A stretch of 64,000 bases of DNA, from the NCBI GenBank assembly GCA_038741495.1, contig JAVYKX010000004.1, forward strand, positions 19,191 to 83,190, in the 5' to 3' direction. Both the position numbers and the translations under genes were made by a program. The DNA is from Thermofilum sp. GTDB lineage: Archaea; Thermoproteota; Thermoprotei; Thermofilales; Thermofilaceae. The notes below the pieces were generated by a model. That model searched no databases. It saw nothing but the letters and a program-made list of their open reading frames with translations, and was not told where the DNA came from. Positions 32,504 through 41,816 of the stretch are shown piece after piece. Numbering within the stretch: the stretch's first letter is position 1; each line of letters starts with the position of its first letter.

Positions 32504-32581
32504 AACAGTTAAACTGAGATAAACTCTTTTAAACAGTTCCAGCGGCGAGCTTTAAATACGGTGCCCGAGTACCTCTGCCGC

Positions 32582-33223
32582 ATGTCGCTGGTAGAGGCGC
32601 TCACCGACTTCCTGGCGGGCTTAGCGGCCGAGCTAGGTCCCGCAGGTTTTTTCGCCGTAATGTTCCTCGAGAGCATTATCGTCCCCATCCCGAGCGAAGT
32701 GGTTCTAGTGACCGCCGGGCTCGCAGCTGGAAGGAGCTCAGCAAATCTCTTAGGATTCTTCGTAGCAGCCACTCTCGGGAGCCTTGCGGGAGCGATGACC
32801 ATATACACTCTCGCACGGGTCTTAGGCGTAAAGCTCGTTGAGAAGTACGGCAGGTACCTAGGCGTAAGGGAGAGCCACCTCAAGGCAGCTGCTGCTTTCT
32901 TCGAGAAGTACGGCGCTCTATCAGTTTTCCTCGCCAGGTTCGTGCCCGGTGTCCGAAGCCTCATCGGTATCCCTGCGGGGATTGTGGGGATGGATCCACG
33001 GCTTTACGCGCTTGCCGCGGGTGCAGGCGGCGCTATATGGAACGCAGCCTTCATCCTACTCGGGGTGGTTGTCGAAGGGAGCTTATCGGCCGCTAAGCAC
33101 TACTCAGCCTACATAGACGCTGCTGGCGCAGCAGCTCTGCTGATTCTCGCAGCTTTAGCCCTGAGGAAAGTTAAGCTCAACCGCGCTGCTCAAAAAGTTT
33201 TGACTTCATCCACGCTTCAGTGA
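32582..33223 (+). CDS. DedA/SNARE-associated family membrane protein
   Basis: The protein of about 213 residues has the DedA pattern: an early FLESIIVPIPSEVVL segment, GSLAGAMTIYTLARVLG, then the hallmark FLARFVPGVRSLIGIPAGIVGM. DedA proteins are lipid scramblases or transporters that affect membrane homeostasis. TATA ctttaaata (about 32550-32558) lies about 27 bases before ATG 32582, which supports this start over the upstream GTG at 32561. The gene is divergent from the AbrB-PhoU gene. Confidence 0.85.
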   Translation: MSLVEALTDFLAGLAAELGPAGFFAVMFLESIIVPIPSEVVLVTAGLAAGRSSANLLGFFVAATLGSLAGAMTIYTLARVLGVKLVEKYGRYLGVRESHLKAAAAFFEKYGALSVFLARFVPGVRSLIGIPAGIVGMDPRLYALAAGAGGAIWNAAFILLGVVVEGSLSAAKHYSAYIDAAGAAALLILAALALRKVKLNRAAQKVLTSSTLQ

Positions 33224-33335
33224 AAAACTTATAGAAGGGAAAGCCAGGTAGCAGAGTACTCCGCAATCTGAATTGCAAATATCTGAAAAAGCTTAAGGTA
33301 AAATGATAAAAGAGCAACGTTTATTAAGCACGCGT

Positions 33336-34616
33336 ATGAGTAAACGCTACAAATGGTTCATAGTTCTGTTCTTCTTCACCTTCCTGACGTTCCACGAGGC
33401 CGACAGATTCATCATTTCTGCTGTAGCTCCGCAGCTTCTCGACGAGTTCCAAGTCAAGTACTCTGAGCTGGGTCTAGTCTTCTCGCTCACAGTGCTAGTC
33501 GCCGCCATCCTCTACCCCGTCTGGGGCTACCTTTACGACAGGTACTCGAGGAAGGTTCTCGCGGGGCTTGCAGCGCTGATTTGGGGCTTCACAACGATCT
33601 TCAACGCTCTAGCGAAGACGTTCACCCAGTTCTTCCTGACGAGGTTAGCCACGGGTGCTGATGACGCCGCTCCACCAGGCATCTACAGCCTGGTAGCCGA
33701 CTACTTTGAACCCTACAGCCGCGGCAAAGCGATGGGGATCCTCAACGCCAGCGGGCCTCTCGGCGCTATACTGGGCAGCGTGCTGGCGCTCAGCATAGTA
33801 GCGGCGGGGATGAGCTGGAGGAACGCTTTCTTCATCACCGGGCCCATAGGCATCATCGTGGGCGTTCTCACCTTCTTCCTCGTCAAGGAGATTCCTCGAG
33901 GCAGCAGCGAGCCGGAGCTCAGCGGGCTTCTCACCCAGGACGTGTACAAGGCTCACCTCTCCGACCTCCCCCGCCTACTTAAGAACCGGTCGCTGCTACT
34001 GCTCTACACGCAGGGGTTCTGGGGGGTCTTCCCGTGGAACGCGATCACCTTCTGGTTCATCACCTACATGCAGAGGGAGAGGGGGATGCCGCCCGACGCG
34101 GTGATGCCCGTAATGGTTATCGCGCTCGTAGCCATGGTTGCCGGAAACCTGGTTGCCGGCGTGGTCGGCGACTGGCTCTTCAAGAAGACTAAGAGAGGTA
34201 GAGCCATCTTCGGGGCAGTGGTAGTCCTCTTCTCAGCCGTGCTCATCTACCTCGCGATCCGCGCTCCAACCACGGAGGAGTTCATACTCTTAACCGCCCT
34301 CACAGCGTTCGAGATCCCGATGGCTGGGCCGAACGTCTCAGCCGCTATAACTGACGTCACCGAGCCGGAGCTGAGAGCGAGCGCGACAGGCTACCTCCGC
34401 TTCTTCGAAAATATCGGGAGCGCCGCCGCACCCTTCATCACGGGGGTGCTGGCTGACCAGATAGGCCTCGGAGAGGCGATCCTCTGGGTATCGGTGTCGA
34501 CGTGGCTGCTGTGCTTCGTCTTCTTCACCATCCTCGCTCTTATCATACCCCGGGACATAGACAGGCTCAGGAAAATTATGGAGTCGAGGGCGAGAGAGCT
34601 TAGGGGCGGCGAGTGA
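33336..34616 (+). CDS. MFS transporter, probably for a glycoside
   Basis: This 426-residue carrier has 12 membrane helices with MFS motifs GYLYDRYSRKVLAG and, early, FHEADRFIISAVAPQL. The stop overlaps the ATG of the beta-glycosidase gene (ATGA), so the carrier likely imports the glycoside which that enzyme hydrolyses. ATG 33336 gives a typical MFS N terminus and follows a TATA-like aaaagcttaagg (about 33289-33300) by about 40 bases; ATG 33303 is an alternative. Confidence 0.8.
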   Translation: MSKRYKWFIVLFFFTFLTFHEADRFIISAVAPQLLDEFQVKYSELGLVFSLTVLVAAILYPVWGYLYDRYSRKVLAGLAALIWGFTTIFNALAKTFTQFFLTRLATGADDAAPPGIYSLVADYFEPYSRGKAMGILNASGPLGAILGSVLALSIVAAGMSWRNAFFITGPIGIIVGVLTFFLVKEIPRGSSEPELSGLLTQDVYKAHLSDLPRLLKNRSLLLLYTQGFWGVFPWNAITFWFITYMQRERGMPPDAVMPVMVIALVAMVAGNLVAGVVGDWLFKKTKRGRAIFGAVVVLFSAVLIYLAIRAPTTEEFILLTALTAFEIPMAGPNVSAAITDVTEPELRASATGYLRFFENIGSAAAPFITGVLADQIGLGEAILWVSVSTWLLCFVFFTILALIIPRDIDRLRKIMESRARELRGGE

Positions 34617-36172
34617 TGTTCCCCAAGGGCTTCCTCTGGGGCGTGTCCCTCGCAGGCTTCCAGTTCGAGATGGGTGACGCGGAGGGGAGGGCCCTAGACC
34701 CGAACACTGACTGGTTCGTCTGGGTGCACGACAGGGAGAACATCGAGAAAGGCATCGTCAGCGGCGACCTACCCGAGCACGGTATCGACTACTGGCACCG
34801 CTTCCGCGAGGACCACGCTCTAGCCCAGGAGCTCGGCATGAACGCTTACCGGCTGAACGTCGAGTGGAGCCGGATCTTCCCCAAGCCCACATACGCGGTC
34901 GAGGTGGGCGTTGAGAGGGAGGAGGGCCTAGCTGTGGGGGTAAGCATCGACGAGAGCGATCTCGCGAAGCTCGAAGAGCTGGCGGACGCGGCAGCTGTGC
35001 AGCACTACCGCGAAGTTATCGAGGATCTTCGCGAGAGAGGCTTCCTCGTGATCCTCAACTTAGTGCACTTCACGCTCCCTTTGTGGCTCCACGACCCGAT
35101 AGCAGCTAGGAGCACCAACCTGAGGAAGGGGCCCCTCGGCTGGGTGGACCAGCGCTTCCCGGTCGAGTTCGCGAAGTTCGCAGCTTACGCTGCGTGGAAG
35201 TTCGGGGATCTCGTGGACATGTGGTCGACGTTTAACGAGCCAGGCGTCGTGATGGAGGCTGGCTACCTCGGGCGTAGAAGGTTCCCTCCGGGAGTCTTCC
35301 ACTTCGATGGCTACAGGAAGGGGATGCTGAACATAGTGCAAGCTCACGTTCTCGCTTACAGCGCGATTAAGAAGTTCGACAGAACCAAGGCTTACAGGGA
35401 GAGCGCTGAGCCTGCGAGCGTGGGTGTCATTCACAACGTGATCCCCTTCCACCCTCTGAGGCCCGAGAAAGGGAAGGATGTCGCCGCCGCGAAAACCGCA
35501 GACTACCTCCACAACCGCTGGATCCTGCAGGCTGTCCATTCCGGAATCGTAAACAGGAGCCTTAACTGGAGGAGGGAGGGAGAGAAGGTGGAGAAGTACA
35601 GGGGGAAGCTCGACTGGCTGGGCGTGAACTACTACTCGCGAAGCGTAGTCGCCGGGAAAACAGGCCTGCTCCCGCTTCTCGTAGGTCTCCCCGCGATACC
35701 CCATCTCGTGAAAGGTTACGGGTTCGAGTGCGAGCCCCGCTCATCCAGCGCTTCAGGAAGGCCGACAACAGACTTCGGCTGGGAAGTTTACCCCGAGGGC
35801 CTCGCCGAGGCGCTCAGCGCTGCGGTAGAGATAGGTAAGCCGGTTCTTGTGACGGAGAACGGGATCGCCGACGCTGAGGATAGGCTGCGCCCCCACTTCA
35901 TCGCTCTACACCTCGAGGTGCTTGAGCGATTCCTCAGGGAGAGAAAGGGCAATGTGCTGGGCTACCTGCACTGGGCGCTCACAGACAACTACGAGTGGGC
36001 TGACGGCTTCAGGATGAAGTTCGGGTTGTTTCACGTCGACCTAGAGACCAAGAAGAGAGTGAAAAGGCCTAGCGCGAACCTTCTCGCACGGGTGATATCC
36101 GAGGGAGCTGTCCCCGACGAGGCATTGAGGAAAGCTGAAGAAGCTACCTGTATCGCCCTCCGGGAGCGCTGA
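34616..36172 (+). CDS. Glycoside hydrolase family 1 beta-glycosidase
   Basis: The 518-residue enzyme begins with the GH1 opening FPKGFLWGVSLAGFQFEMG. It has the acid/base glutamate E208 in FNEPG, the nucleophile E414 in VTENG, and NAYRLNVEWSRIFP. Its length and insertions match crenarchaeal beta-glycosidases such as that of Saccharolobus solfataricus. It would split beta-linked galactosides, glucosides or mannosides in the cytoplasm. It is translationally coupled to the upstream MFS gene. Confidence 0.93.
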   Translation: MFPKGFLWGVSLAGFQFEMGDAEGRALDPNTDWFVWVHDRENIEKGIVSGDLPEHGIDYWHRFREDHALAQELGMNAYRLNVEWSRIFPKPTYAVEVGVEREEGLAVGVSIDESDLAKLEELADAAAVQHYREVIEDLRERGFLVILNLVHFTLPLWLHDPIAARSTNLRKGPLGWVDQRFPVEFAKFAAYAAWKFGDLVDMWSTFNEPGVVMEAGYLGRRRFPPGVFHFDGYRKGMLNIVQAHVLAYSAIKKFDRTKAYRESAEPASVGVIHNVIPFHPLRPEKGKDVAAAKTADYLHNRWILQAVHSGIVNRSLNWRREGEKVEKYRGKLDWLGVNYYSRSVVAGKTGLLPLLVGLPAIPHLVKGYGFECEPRSSSASGRPTTDFGWEVYPEGLAEALSAAVEIGKPVLVTENGIADAEDRLRPHFIALHLEVLERFLRERKGNVLGYLHWALTDNYEWADGFRMKFGLFHVDLETKKRVKRPSANLLARVISEGAVPDEALRKAEEATCIALRER

Positions 36173-36179
36173 ATCCCCT

Positions 36180-37007
36180 CTAGCCGCTCTTTCTCCCTTT
36201 CTTCTCGCTCCGCTTAACGAGCCAGATCGAGAGGAAGTAGAGGGCCATGAAAGGCACGCCGAGCACCAAGTCCGTGACCAGGGTGGGGTCTGGGGTGATG
36301 AAAGCTAGGATCGCGAAAATCGCGAAGACGACGTACCTCCACTGCTTGCTGAGGGTCTCCGAGCTAACGAGCCCAATCTTGTGGAGGGTGAGCACTGCGA
36401 GGGGGAACATGAAGAAGACTCCTGTGGAGAGCACGCCGAGAAACAGGTTCTGGTAGAACTCCTGTATCGAGAAGAGCAGCGCCGCCCCGCCCAGCGTCGC
36501 TAAGCCGGCGCCGACCGCGAAGACGATAGGCATGACGACAAAGTAGCCGTAGATAGAGCCTAGTAGGAAGAGCACCAGGCTGAACGCTATGTACTTTCTC
36601 ACGACTTTCTTCTCGTGGGGGTAGAGGGCTGGCTCGACGAACCTGTATATGAGGTAAGCGTGCAGGGGGCTGAGAACAACCACAGCTAGGAGCCCTGCGA
36701 GGAGGAGTGAGGCAGTGAGCGCGTCGAACCAGCCGTGAGAGATCAGTACCGCCTGCTTCCCGGATAGCCCGAACACCGTGATGAACGGCCTTGCGAAAAC
36801 ACTGGTGTTGAAGTCCAGCATGTACTCGTTAGTCTTCGCCATCAGGTCGAAGATGAGGGGGCTGTAGCCTGGCAGCTGAAGCGGTGACGGCGCCACGTAG
36901 AGGGCCAGGATGAAGACTAGCGAGTATATCAGCATTCTCCTCAGAGTTTCGAGAAGGTCGTAGACGTGCTCGAGGAAAGGCTTCTCAGGCAGCTCTTCCG
37001 CGCTCAT
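36180..37007 (-). CDS. tatC: Twin-arginine translocase subunit TatC
   Basis: This 275-residue membrane protein has TatC signatures: an N-terminal FLEHVYDLLETLRRM, the PLHAYLIYRFVEPALYPHEKK loop, and near the C terminus ITPDPTLVTDLVLGVPFMALYFLSIW. It exports folded proteins with twin-arginine signals across the membrane. About six membrane helices are visible, with a longer loop than usual between helices 1 and 2. TatA is not in the window. It is 38 bases after the membrane-regulator gene on the same strand. Confidence 0.92.
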   Translation of the reverse strand: MSAEELPEKPFLEHVYDLLETLRRMLIYSLVFILALYVAPSPLQLPGYSPLIFDLMAKTNEYMLDFNTSVFARPFITVFGLSGKQAVLISHGWFDALTASLLLAGLLAVVVLSPLHAYLIYRFVEPALYPHEKKVVRKYIAFSLVLFLLGSIYGYFVVMPIVFAVGAGLATLGGAALLFSIQEFYQNLFLGVLSTGVFFMFPLAVLTLHKIGLVSSETLSKQWRYVVFAIFAILAFITPDPTLVTDLVLGVPFMALYFLSIWLVKRSEKKGRKSG

Positions 37008-37045
37008 AGGCTTGCATCTCTTTCCTCAGCTGCCGGGCTTCTCTC

Positions 37046-37975
37046 CTATGTAAGTTTAACGTAGTTCCGCCCTCCTCTCCGCTCGATAACGATGTAGCCT
37101 AGCTCTTGCAGCTTTCGGAGCCGCCTCCACAGCGTTGTTGTCGGGATACTTAACCTAGCAGCTAGCTCAGACTGGAACATACCGCCGCCAGCAGCTTGAA
37201 GAGCTCGTATGATCTCCATATCAGTCTCGGAGAGCTCTTCCTTGCGTCTCCCTCTGAGGATTAGTGCCGCCGCCGCGGCGGCAGCTGCCAGCGCAACCCC
37301 GAGTAGAGCTACCAGCAACCAGTCCACCTGCTGCGGCTGGGCAGGGCTAGGCTGCTGGGTCGGAGTACCGGGGGAGGGCTGCGCAGGGCCGGAGGGCTGA
37401 GAGGGGGGCGGGGTAGCGGGCTGCTGGGTCTGGTTGCCTGGGGGTGGTGGGCGGGGCTTTATAGGCTGAAGAAGGGTGTAGCTCAGCATTACGGGGCCCG
37501 GCGGGAACTGGACCACTACGCGTCCCCCCTCTGCTTTTATGCTCGTGAAATCCGTGTAGATCCCGCTGAGCGTTGCGTTAGGGGGTAGCTCCACGGTAGC
37601 TGGGAGCGGAGCTGAGAAGTTGACGAACCACAAGTCCCGAACCTTCGTTGTCAGCGTTGCCGTGACGTAGCTCACGGTGATTGTAGACGAGTTGAACGCC
37701 AGGACTGTGATCAAGCCGCTCGCGCTATCGTAGCTCGTCGGGAGGAGTTCATTCCTCTCGTTGAAGGCCACGATGCCTAAGGAGGGGTCGGGAGAGCCGA
37801 TAGCCTCCAGCTCGACCAGCGGCGCGCCGCCCGTCTCAGCTTTTATCGTCACCAGCGCGGAGCCGTCCGCGTATATGGTGACGCTCAAGCTCCCTTTCAC
37901 AGCTTGCGCGGCAGCGGTGCTCAGCGTGAAGAGCGCTAGCACCGCTAGCGCCAGGTGTAGGCGAAAACGGCTCAC
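37046..37975 (-). CDS. Membrane-anchored one-component winged-helix regulator
   Basis: The 309-residue protein runs signal peptide (about 1-25), extracytoplasmic beta domain (about 26-170), Pro/Gln/Thr-rich linker (about 171-215), one membrane helix (about 218-241, Ala-rich) and a cytoplasmic winged helix. The last reads TDMEIIRALQAAGGGMFQSELAARL then TLWRRLRKLQELGYI. Archaea use such proteins to signal directly from cell surface to DNA. The ligand is unknown. Its position before tatC suggests, but does not prove, an envelope-related target. The GTG or ATG start at 37975 gives a clean signal peptide. Confidence 0.75.
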   Translation of the reverse strand: MSRFRLHLALAVLALFTLSTAAAQAVKGSLSVTIYADGSALVTIKAETGGAPLVELEAIGSPDPSLGIVAFNERNELLPTSYDSASGLITVLAFNSSTITVSYVTATLTTKVRDLWFVNFSAPLPATVELPPNATLSGIYTDFTSIKAEGGRVVVQFPPGPVMLSYTLLQPIKPRPPPPGNQTQQPATPPPSQPSGPAQPSPGTPTQQPSPAQPQQVDWLLVALLGVALAAAAAAAALILRGRRKEELSETDMEIIRALQAAGGGMFQSELAARLSIPTTTLWRRLRKLQELGYIVIERRGGRNYVKLT

Positions 37976-38015
37976 AGGAGGCTCTTGGCAGGGCAGCGTA
38001 ATTAAACTTTCTCTC

Positions 38016-39029
38016 TCACCCCGGCCCGGGATCCCCCAGCGGCTTCTCTCCCCTCCTTCCGAGCTTCTCGACGGCTTTCTTGACGGCGGCGCGGAGCTCG
38101 GCAGCCTTCTCCTCCGGGACAGCGTCGTAGGTGAAGACCCATGCCCCCCACTCTATGCCTGCAGGGTACTTGAGCTTGTCCCTCGCCCGGTGCACTGGGT
38201 AGAACTCCACGTGCAGGTGAAAGCCCTCGTAGCCGCGGCACGGCTTCTGGTGGAAGACCATCATGTAGGGGAGGCTGAAGCCGAAGAGCTCGTTGTAGGC
38301 GGCGACGATGACTCTCAGCGCGTCAGCTAGCTGCTCGAGCGAAGCTCTGTCGAGCTCGTCCAACCTCTCAACGTGCCGCCGAGAGTACACGTGAACCTCG
38401 TAGGGCCACATCGCGAAGAATGGCAGGAACGCTGTGAACTCCGCGTTCAGGTAGAGGAGCCTCGAGCCCTCTTCCTCCTCCTGCTTCAGGATCTCGCACA
38501 GCAGGCAGCCCCCGTAGCGGCTTTTGTGCTCGGACATCATCCTGTGCTCTCTCTCGACTCTCGGGGGGACAAACGGGAGGATGTACACCTGCGAGTGAGG
38601 GTGTGTCAACGAGACCCCTATTACCTCGCCCTTATTCCTGAACGGGAAAACGTACGCGATGCCGGGGTCTGCGCAGTACTGCCTCGTCAGCTGGGCGAGA
38701 AGCTCCACGTACCTGAGCAGGTTTTCCCTAGGGATAGCGTCGAGGTCCCCCTCGTGCTCCGGGGTCTCAACCACCACCTTAGCGTAGCCGTAGGCGGGTC
38801 GCACCCGGTAGAGACCCCTGCTCTCCGTGCAGGTTTTCGCGTCGGGCCTCAGAGCTGGGAAGCGGTTATCAAGAGCGAGCACATCCCACCCGTATCCTGT
38901 CTCCTCCGCTCCAGGGCAGAAGGGGCACTGCGTAACGCTCCTCCAAGGCCGGGTAGCCCGCGAGCTCGAAACTACCACCCAGCAACCGAGGAGAGGGTTC
39001 CAGCGGAGTTCGTTGCAACCTGCGCTCAC
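38016..39029 (-). CDS. galT: Galactose-1-phosphate uridylyltransferase
   Basis: The 337-residue protein has the GalT histidine-triad motif in SLTHPHSQVYI, with the second histidine as the uridylyl carrier. It also has N-terminal ELRWNPLLGCWVVVSSSRATRPW, zinc-type Cys pairs CPFCPG and CLLCEI, and PYEVHVYSRRH and HLHVEFYP. It transfers UMP between UDP-glucose and galactose-1-phosphate. GTG 39029 fits the TATA-like tgattattttt at about 39050-39060; TTG 39038 is possible. galK lies nearby in the opposite direction. Confidence 0.92.
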   Translation of the reverse strand: MSAGCNELRWNPLLGCWVVVSSSRATRPWRSVTQCPFCPGAEETGYGWDVLALDNRFPALRPDAKTCTESRGLYRVRPAYGYAKVVVETPEHEGDLDAIPRENLLRYVELLAQLTRQYCADPGIAYVFPFRNKGEVIGVSLTHPHSQVYILPFVPPRVEREHRMMSEHKSRYGGCLLCEILKQEEEEGSRLLYLNAEFTAFLPFFAMWPYEVHVYSRRHVERLDELDRASLEQLADALRVIVAAYNELFGFSLPYMMVFHQKPCRGYEGFHLHVEFYPVHRARDKLKYPAGIEWGAWVFTYDAVPEEKAAELRAAVKKAVEKLGRRGEKPLGDPGPG

Positions 39030-39064
39030 GTGGCGCAAAGGAAGAAAAAATAATCAATTTTTGC

Positions 39065-39394
39065 CTACAGGAGGGTCGGCAGGAAGAACCCGAAGACCGC
39101 GTTGATGATGTAGATCAGCACAGCTAGCGCCGCTGCCCCCAGCCACCCAACGCCCTGGAGCCTTCTCAGCAGGTAGAGCCAGACGACCCAGGCGATCACT
39201 GTGCCGAGCGGGATCTCGATTATCTTGAACACGTAGAAGACTACAGCACCCACGAGCGCTGTGAGCGCGGCGCCCGGCAGTGACTCTCTCTTCTGCTTTC
39301 CCGGCAGGAACTTCAATGCTAGCCACACTGCTACTGTCGAAACCAGCCAGCCGATAAGCAAGTTGACTAGGCTGCCGACGGTGATGGTCGGCAT
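39065..39394 (-). CDS. Small membrane protein, unknown function
   Basis: This 109-residue protein has four predicted membrane segments with short polar loops, one of them the basic stretch PGKQKRESLPG. I do not recognise a family. It lies upstream of galT on the same strand, with about 35 bases between, and is divergent from galK, so it may belong to the galactose locus as an accessory membrane protein. Its composition is clearly that of a real membrane protein. Confidence 0.6.
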   Translation of the reverse strand: MPTITVGSLVNLLIGWLVSTVAVWLALKFLPGKQKRESLPGAALTALVGAVVFYVFKIIEIPLGTVIAWVVWLYLLRRLQGVGWLGAAALAVLIYIINAVFGFFLPTLL

Positions 39395-39448
39395 CAGGTA
39401 TATGTGGAATACTTTCTTAAATGGTTTTCCAGCATTACATGTCCTGCC

Positions 39449-40618
39449 ATGACGGGTTACTCCAACGCGAGGGTGAAGCTCCCCGAGCGCTGGGTCTTCT
39501 TATCTTCGGCCCCAGGCAGGGTGGATTTCCTCAACACCCACCAGGACTACAAAGGGCTCCCCGTTGTGCCCGCCGCGGTTAATCTCCGCACGTTCATCGC
39601 GGTCTTAGAGCCTTGCGAGCGCTTCGAAATCGAGAGCTGGAACCTCAGAGAGGAGGGGTCACCCCACCGGGACGTGTTCCCCGCTTCGAGCCCCCCGCTG
39701 CTCCATAAGGGCTGGTGGGGAAACTACCTCAGGGCGGTGGTGAGGGCTGTCGAGGAGAGGGTGGGCAGGCCCCTCAAGAGCGGTTTCAGGGCTGTGGTCA
39801 GCAGCGAGATCCCTGTGGGCTCGGGGCTGTCGAGCAGCGCGGCACTGGAAGTGGCTTTCGCGAAAGCCCTAGACCACTACTTCAACTTAGGTCTTTCACC
39901 CGAGGAGTTAGCAGAGGTGGCTTTCCAGGCGGAGAACAGGATCGCAGGGATTCCGTGCGGCCGCCTCGACCAGTACGCTTCAGCTATCGGCGGCGCGATA
40001 CTCCTCTACCCGAAGCCCCCCGTGCGCGTCCAGAGGCTTGAGGCCCGCTGGCTGCGCTTCACCGTGGCGGACTCAGGCATCAGGCACAGCGTTGCTGACA
40101 TACACCCCGTGAGGCAGGCCGAGATCAACAGGGGGCTGAAGGCGCTCATGGAGAACCCCGGGGTGCCCGCGTCCCTGAAGGCGAAGCTGGGCTGGAGGTT
40201 CGACGAGCCAGCCTGGGAGGACCTCAGCCTTCGGGAGCTCGAGCCGTACCTGGGAGCGCTAGATGAAGCAGCTAGGCGCCGTATCCTCTTCACCCTACTC
40301 ACGCACAGCTCTACGCTCCGCGCCGTGAGGGCACTCCGGGAGGGCGATTTCCGCGCCCTAGCAGAGGAGGTGAACAGGCAGCACGAGCTTCTCAGGGACC
40401 TCTACGAGGTTAGCTTGCCGGAGCTCGAGCGCTTGAGAGACGCGATGCTGGGTGCAGGCGCGCTGGCGGTGAAGATCAGCGGAGCTGGGATGGGGGGCAG
40501 CCTCGTAGCGCTTGCCCCAGGCAGGGAGCGCGAGGTGCTCCAAGCCTCTCTGGAGGCTGGCGCCTCTAGAGCGTGGGCGCTCAGCGTGGACGAGGGGGCT
40601 AGGATCGAGGAGGGATAG
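39449..40618 (+). CDS. galK: Galactokinase
   Basis: The 389-residue GHMP kinase has the galactokinase signature APGRVDFLNTHQDYKG (about 21-36), the ATP loop PVGSGLSSSAALEVA and the C-terminal SGAGMGGSLVAL. It phosphorylates galactose at C1. ATG 39449 is placed about 30 bases after a TATA-like ttcttaaatg (about 39412-39421); the reading from 39404 would begin before this promoter. It converges with the phosphoesterase gene, overlapping by 20 bases. Confidence 0.93.
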   Translation: MTGYSNARVKLPERWVFLSSAPGRVDFLNTHQDYKGLPVVPAAVNLRTFIAVLEPCERFEIESWNLREEGSPHRDVFPASSPPLLHKGWWGNYLRAVVRAVEERVGRPLKSGFRAVVSSEIPVGSGLSSSAALEVAFAKALDHYFNLGLSPEELAEVAFQAENRIAGIPCGRLDQYASAIGGAILLYPKPPVRVQRLEARWLRFTVADSGIRHSVADIHPVRQAEINRGLKALMENPGVPASLKAKLGWRFDEPAWEDLSLRELEPYLGALDEAARRRILFTLLTHSSTLRAVRALREGDFRALAEEVNRQHELLRDLYEVSLPELERLRDAMLGAGALAVKISGAGMGGSLVALAPGREREVLQASLEAGASRAWALSVDEGARIEEG

Positions 40619-41684
40619 CGCCTTCGCTTTGCGAGCTTTCTTTCGTGTTTTCCGGCAGGATAGCGGCTCGCGCTAGCACTCTCTCCGCACCGTTAGCCCA
40701 CTGTGAGAGGAGAATCTCCCCGGGCTTAACCCTCAGGAAAGTGCAGGTGGCAGCGTTCCCGTTCTCCACCCACGAGCCTGTGTTAGCGAACACTCTGCCG
40801 TTATCTTCGAGGAGCTCCGGCACGTGGGTGTGGCCAAAGACAGCGATATCTACGCGGCCTACAATGCTCTCGATCAAGCCGAGAAGCTTTCTAAGGGGCT
40901 TGCTGACAGCAAGAGTCCTAATGCTCTTCCCCCTTAACCTCCCTCTCGAGAGCCTGCCTGCTAGAGGTTGAATGAGCAGGTACCACACCTCGTCTTGGAA
41001 GTTTCTCCAGAGCAGGAGCAGGAGGGGGGACAGCAGGAAGGCTGCGAGGAGCATTACCGCAATCTCCACCACCAGGGAGCCGGCTGGGATGATGGCGATC
41101 AACCCGAGGAACAGGAGCGCAGCTAGCCCCGCCAGCACCCACTCCAACCCTTTAGGCAGCGCGAGAAGAGCTTCAGAGAACGTGTACACGTAGGACTGGA
41201 GCTTCCAGAGGCTGCGCGTGATGAGGAATGCTCTGTCGAGCTGGTGGCCGTGGAACAGGAGCGCTTTCCTGCCTGAAACCTCTAGCAGTACTGCTTCGGG
41301 AGCCACCACGAGGTCCTCCTCCCCCCGTCTCCCGATGAGGTGCAGGCCTGCGAGGATCCTGTCGTGGTTCCCGGCAACGTAGACGACAGTTGCATTGCTC
41401 CTGGAGAGCTCCCTCAGGGGCTCGTAGGCTGCGCGCATGACGCTGTGCAGCGGAGCGTTCCACAGCTCCAGCACATCGCCGAGCAGCACTACGAGCTTCG
41501 TCTTAGTGCTCCGCAGGTGGGCGAAGAACTCAGCGAGCTCTCTGCTCTTGCTGGCAACCCTCCCCTTAACGTTGAGGCCGAGGTGCGTGTCCGAGAGTAT
41601 AACCGCCTCCTCCTCGTCCTCGAGGGTTATCAGGGGTAGGGGGATGCCGGAGGCCTCGATGATGTCTATTTTCAAAGCCCCCAC
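40599..41684 (-). CDS. Calcineurin-like metallophosphoesterase with inserted membrane hairpin
   Basis: This 361-residue protein has the phosphoesterase metal motifs SDTHLG, GDVLELW, GNHD, FHGHQ and FGHTHVPE in the right order. Between FHGH and FGHTH lies an insertion of about 100 residues containing two strongly hydrophobic helices (about 181-224), so the soluble fold seems split by a membrane hairpin. LpxH-like enzymes are the nearest familiar relatives, but archaea have no lipid A; a phospholipid or nucleotide substrate at the membrane is plausible. It starts with GTG. Confidence 0.75.
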   Translation of the reverse strand: MGALKIDIIEASGIPLPLITLEDEEEAVILSDTHLGLNVKGRVASKSRELAEFFAHLRSTKTKLVVLLGDVLELWNAPLHSVMRAAYEPLRELSRSNATVVYVAGNHDRILAGLHLIGRRGEEDLVVAPEAVLLEVSGRKALLFHGHQLDRAFLITRSLWKLQSYVYTFSEALLALPKGLEWVLAGLAALLFLGLIAIIPAGSLVVEIAVMLLAAFLLSPLLLLLWRNFQDEVWYLLIQPLAGRLSRGRLRGKSIRTLAVSKPLRKLLGLIESIVGRVDIAVFGHTHVPELLEDNGRVFANTGSWVENGNAATCTFLRVKPGEILLSQWANGAERVLARAAILPENTKESSQSEGAIPPRS

Positions 41685-41816
41685 CTTCGCGGCTGAAGCC
41701 CCTGCATACGGGGGTGATATGTAGCTTTCACTGAAGTCGGTTTTCTCTAGAGAAAAGTCGCTTTCTCCCGCTTTCCACAGCTTTCCTTAATACCGCCTCC
41801 TTACCGCTTGTAGGCG

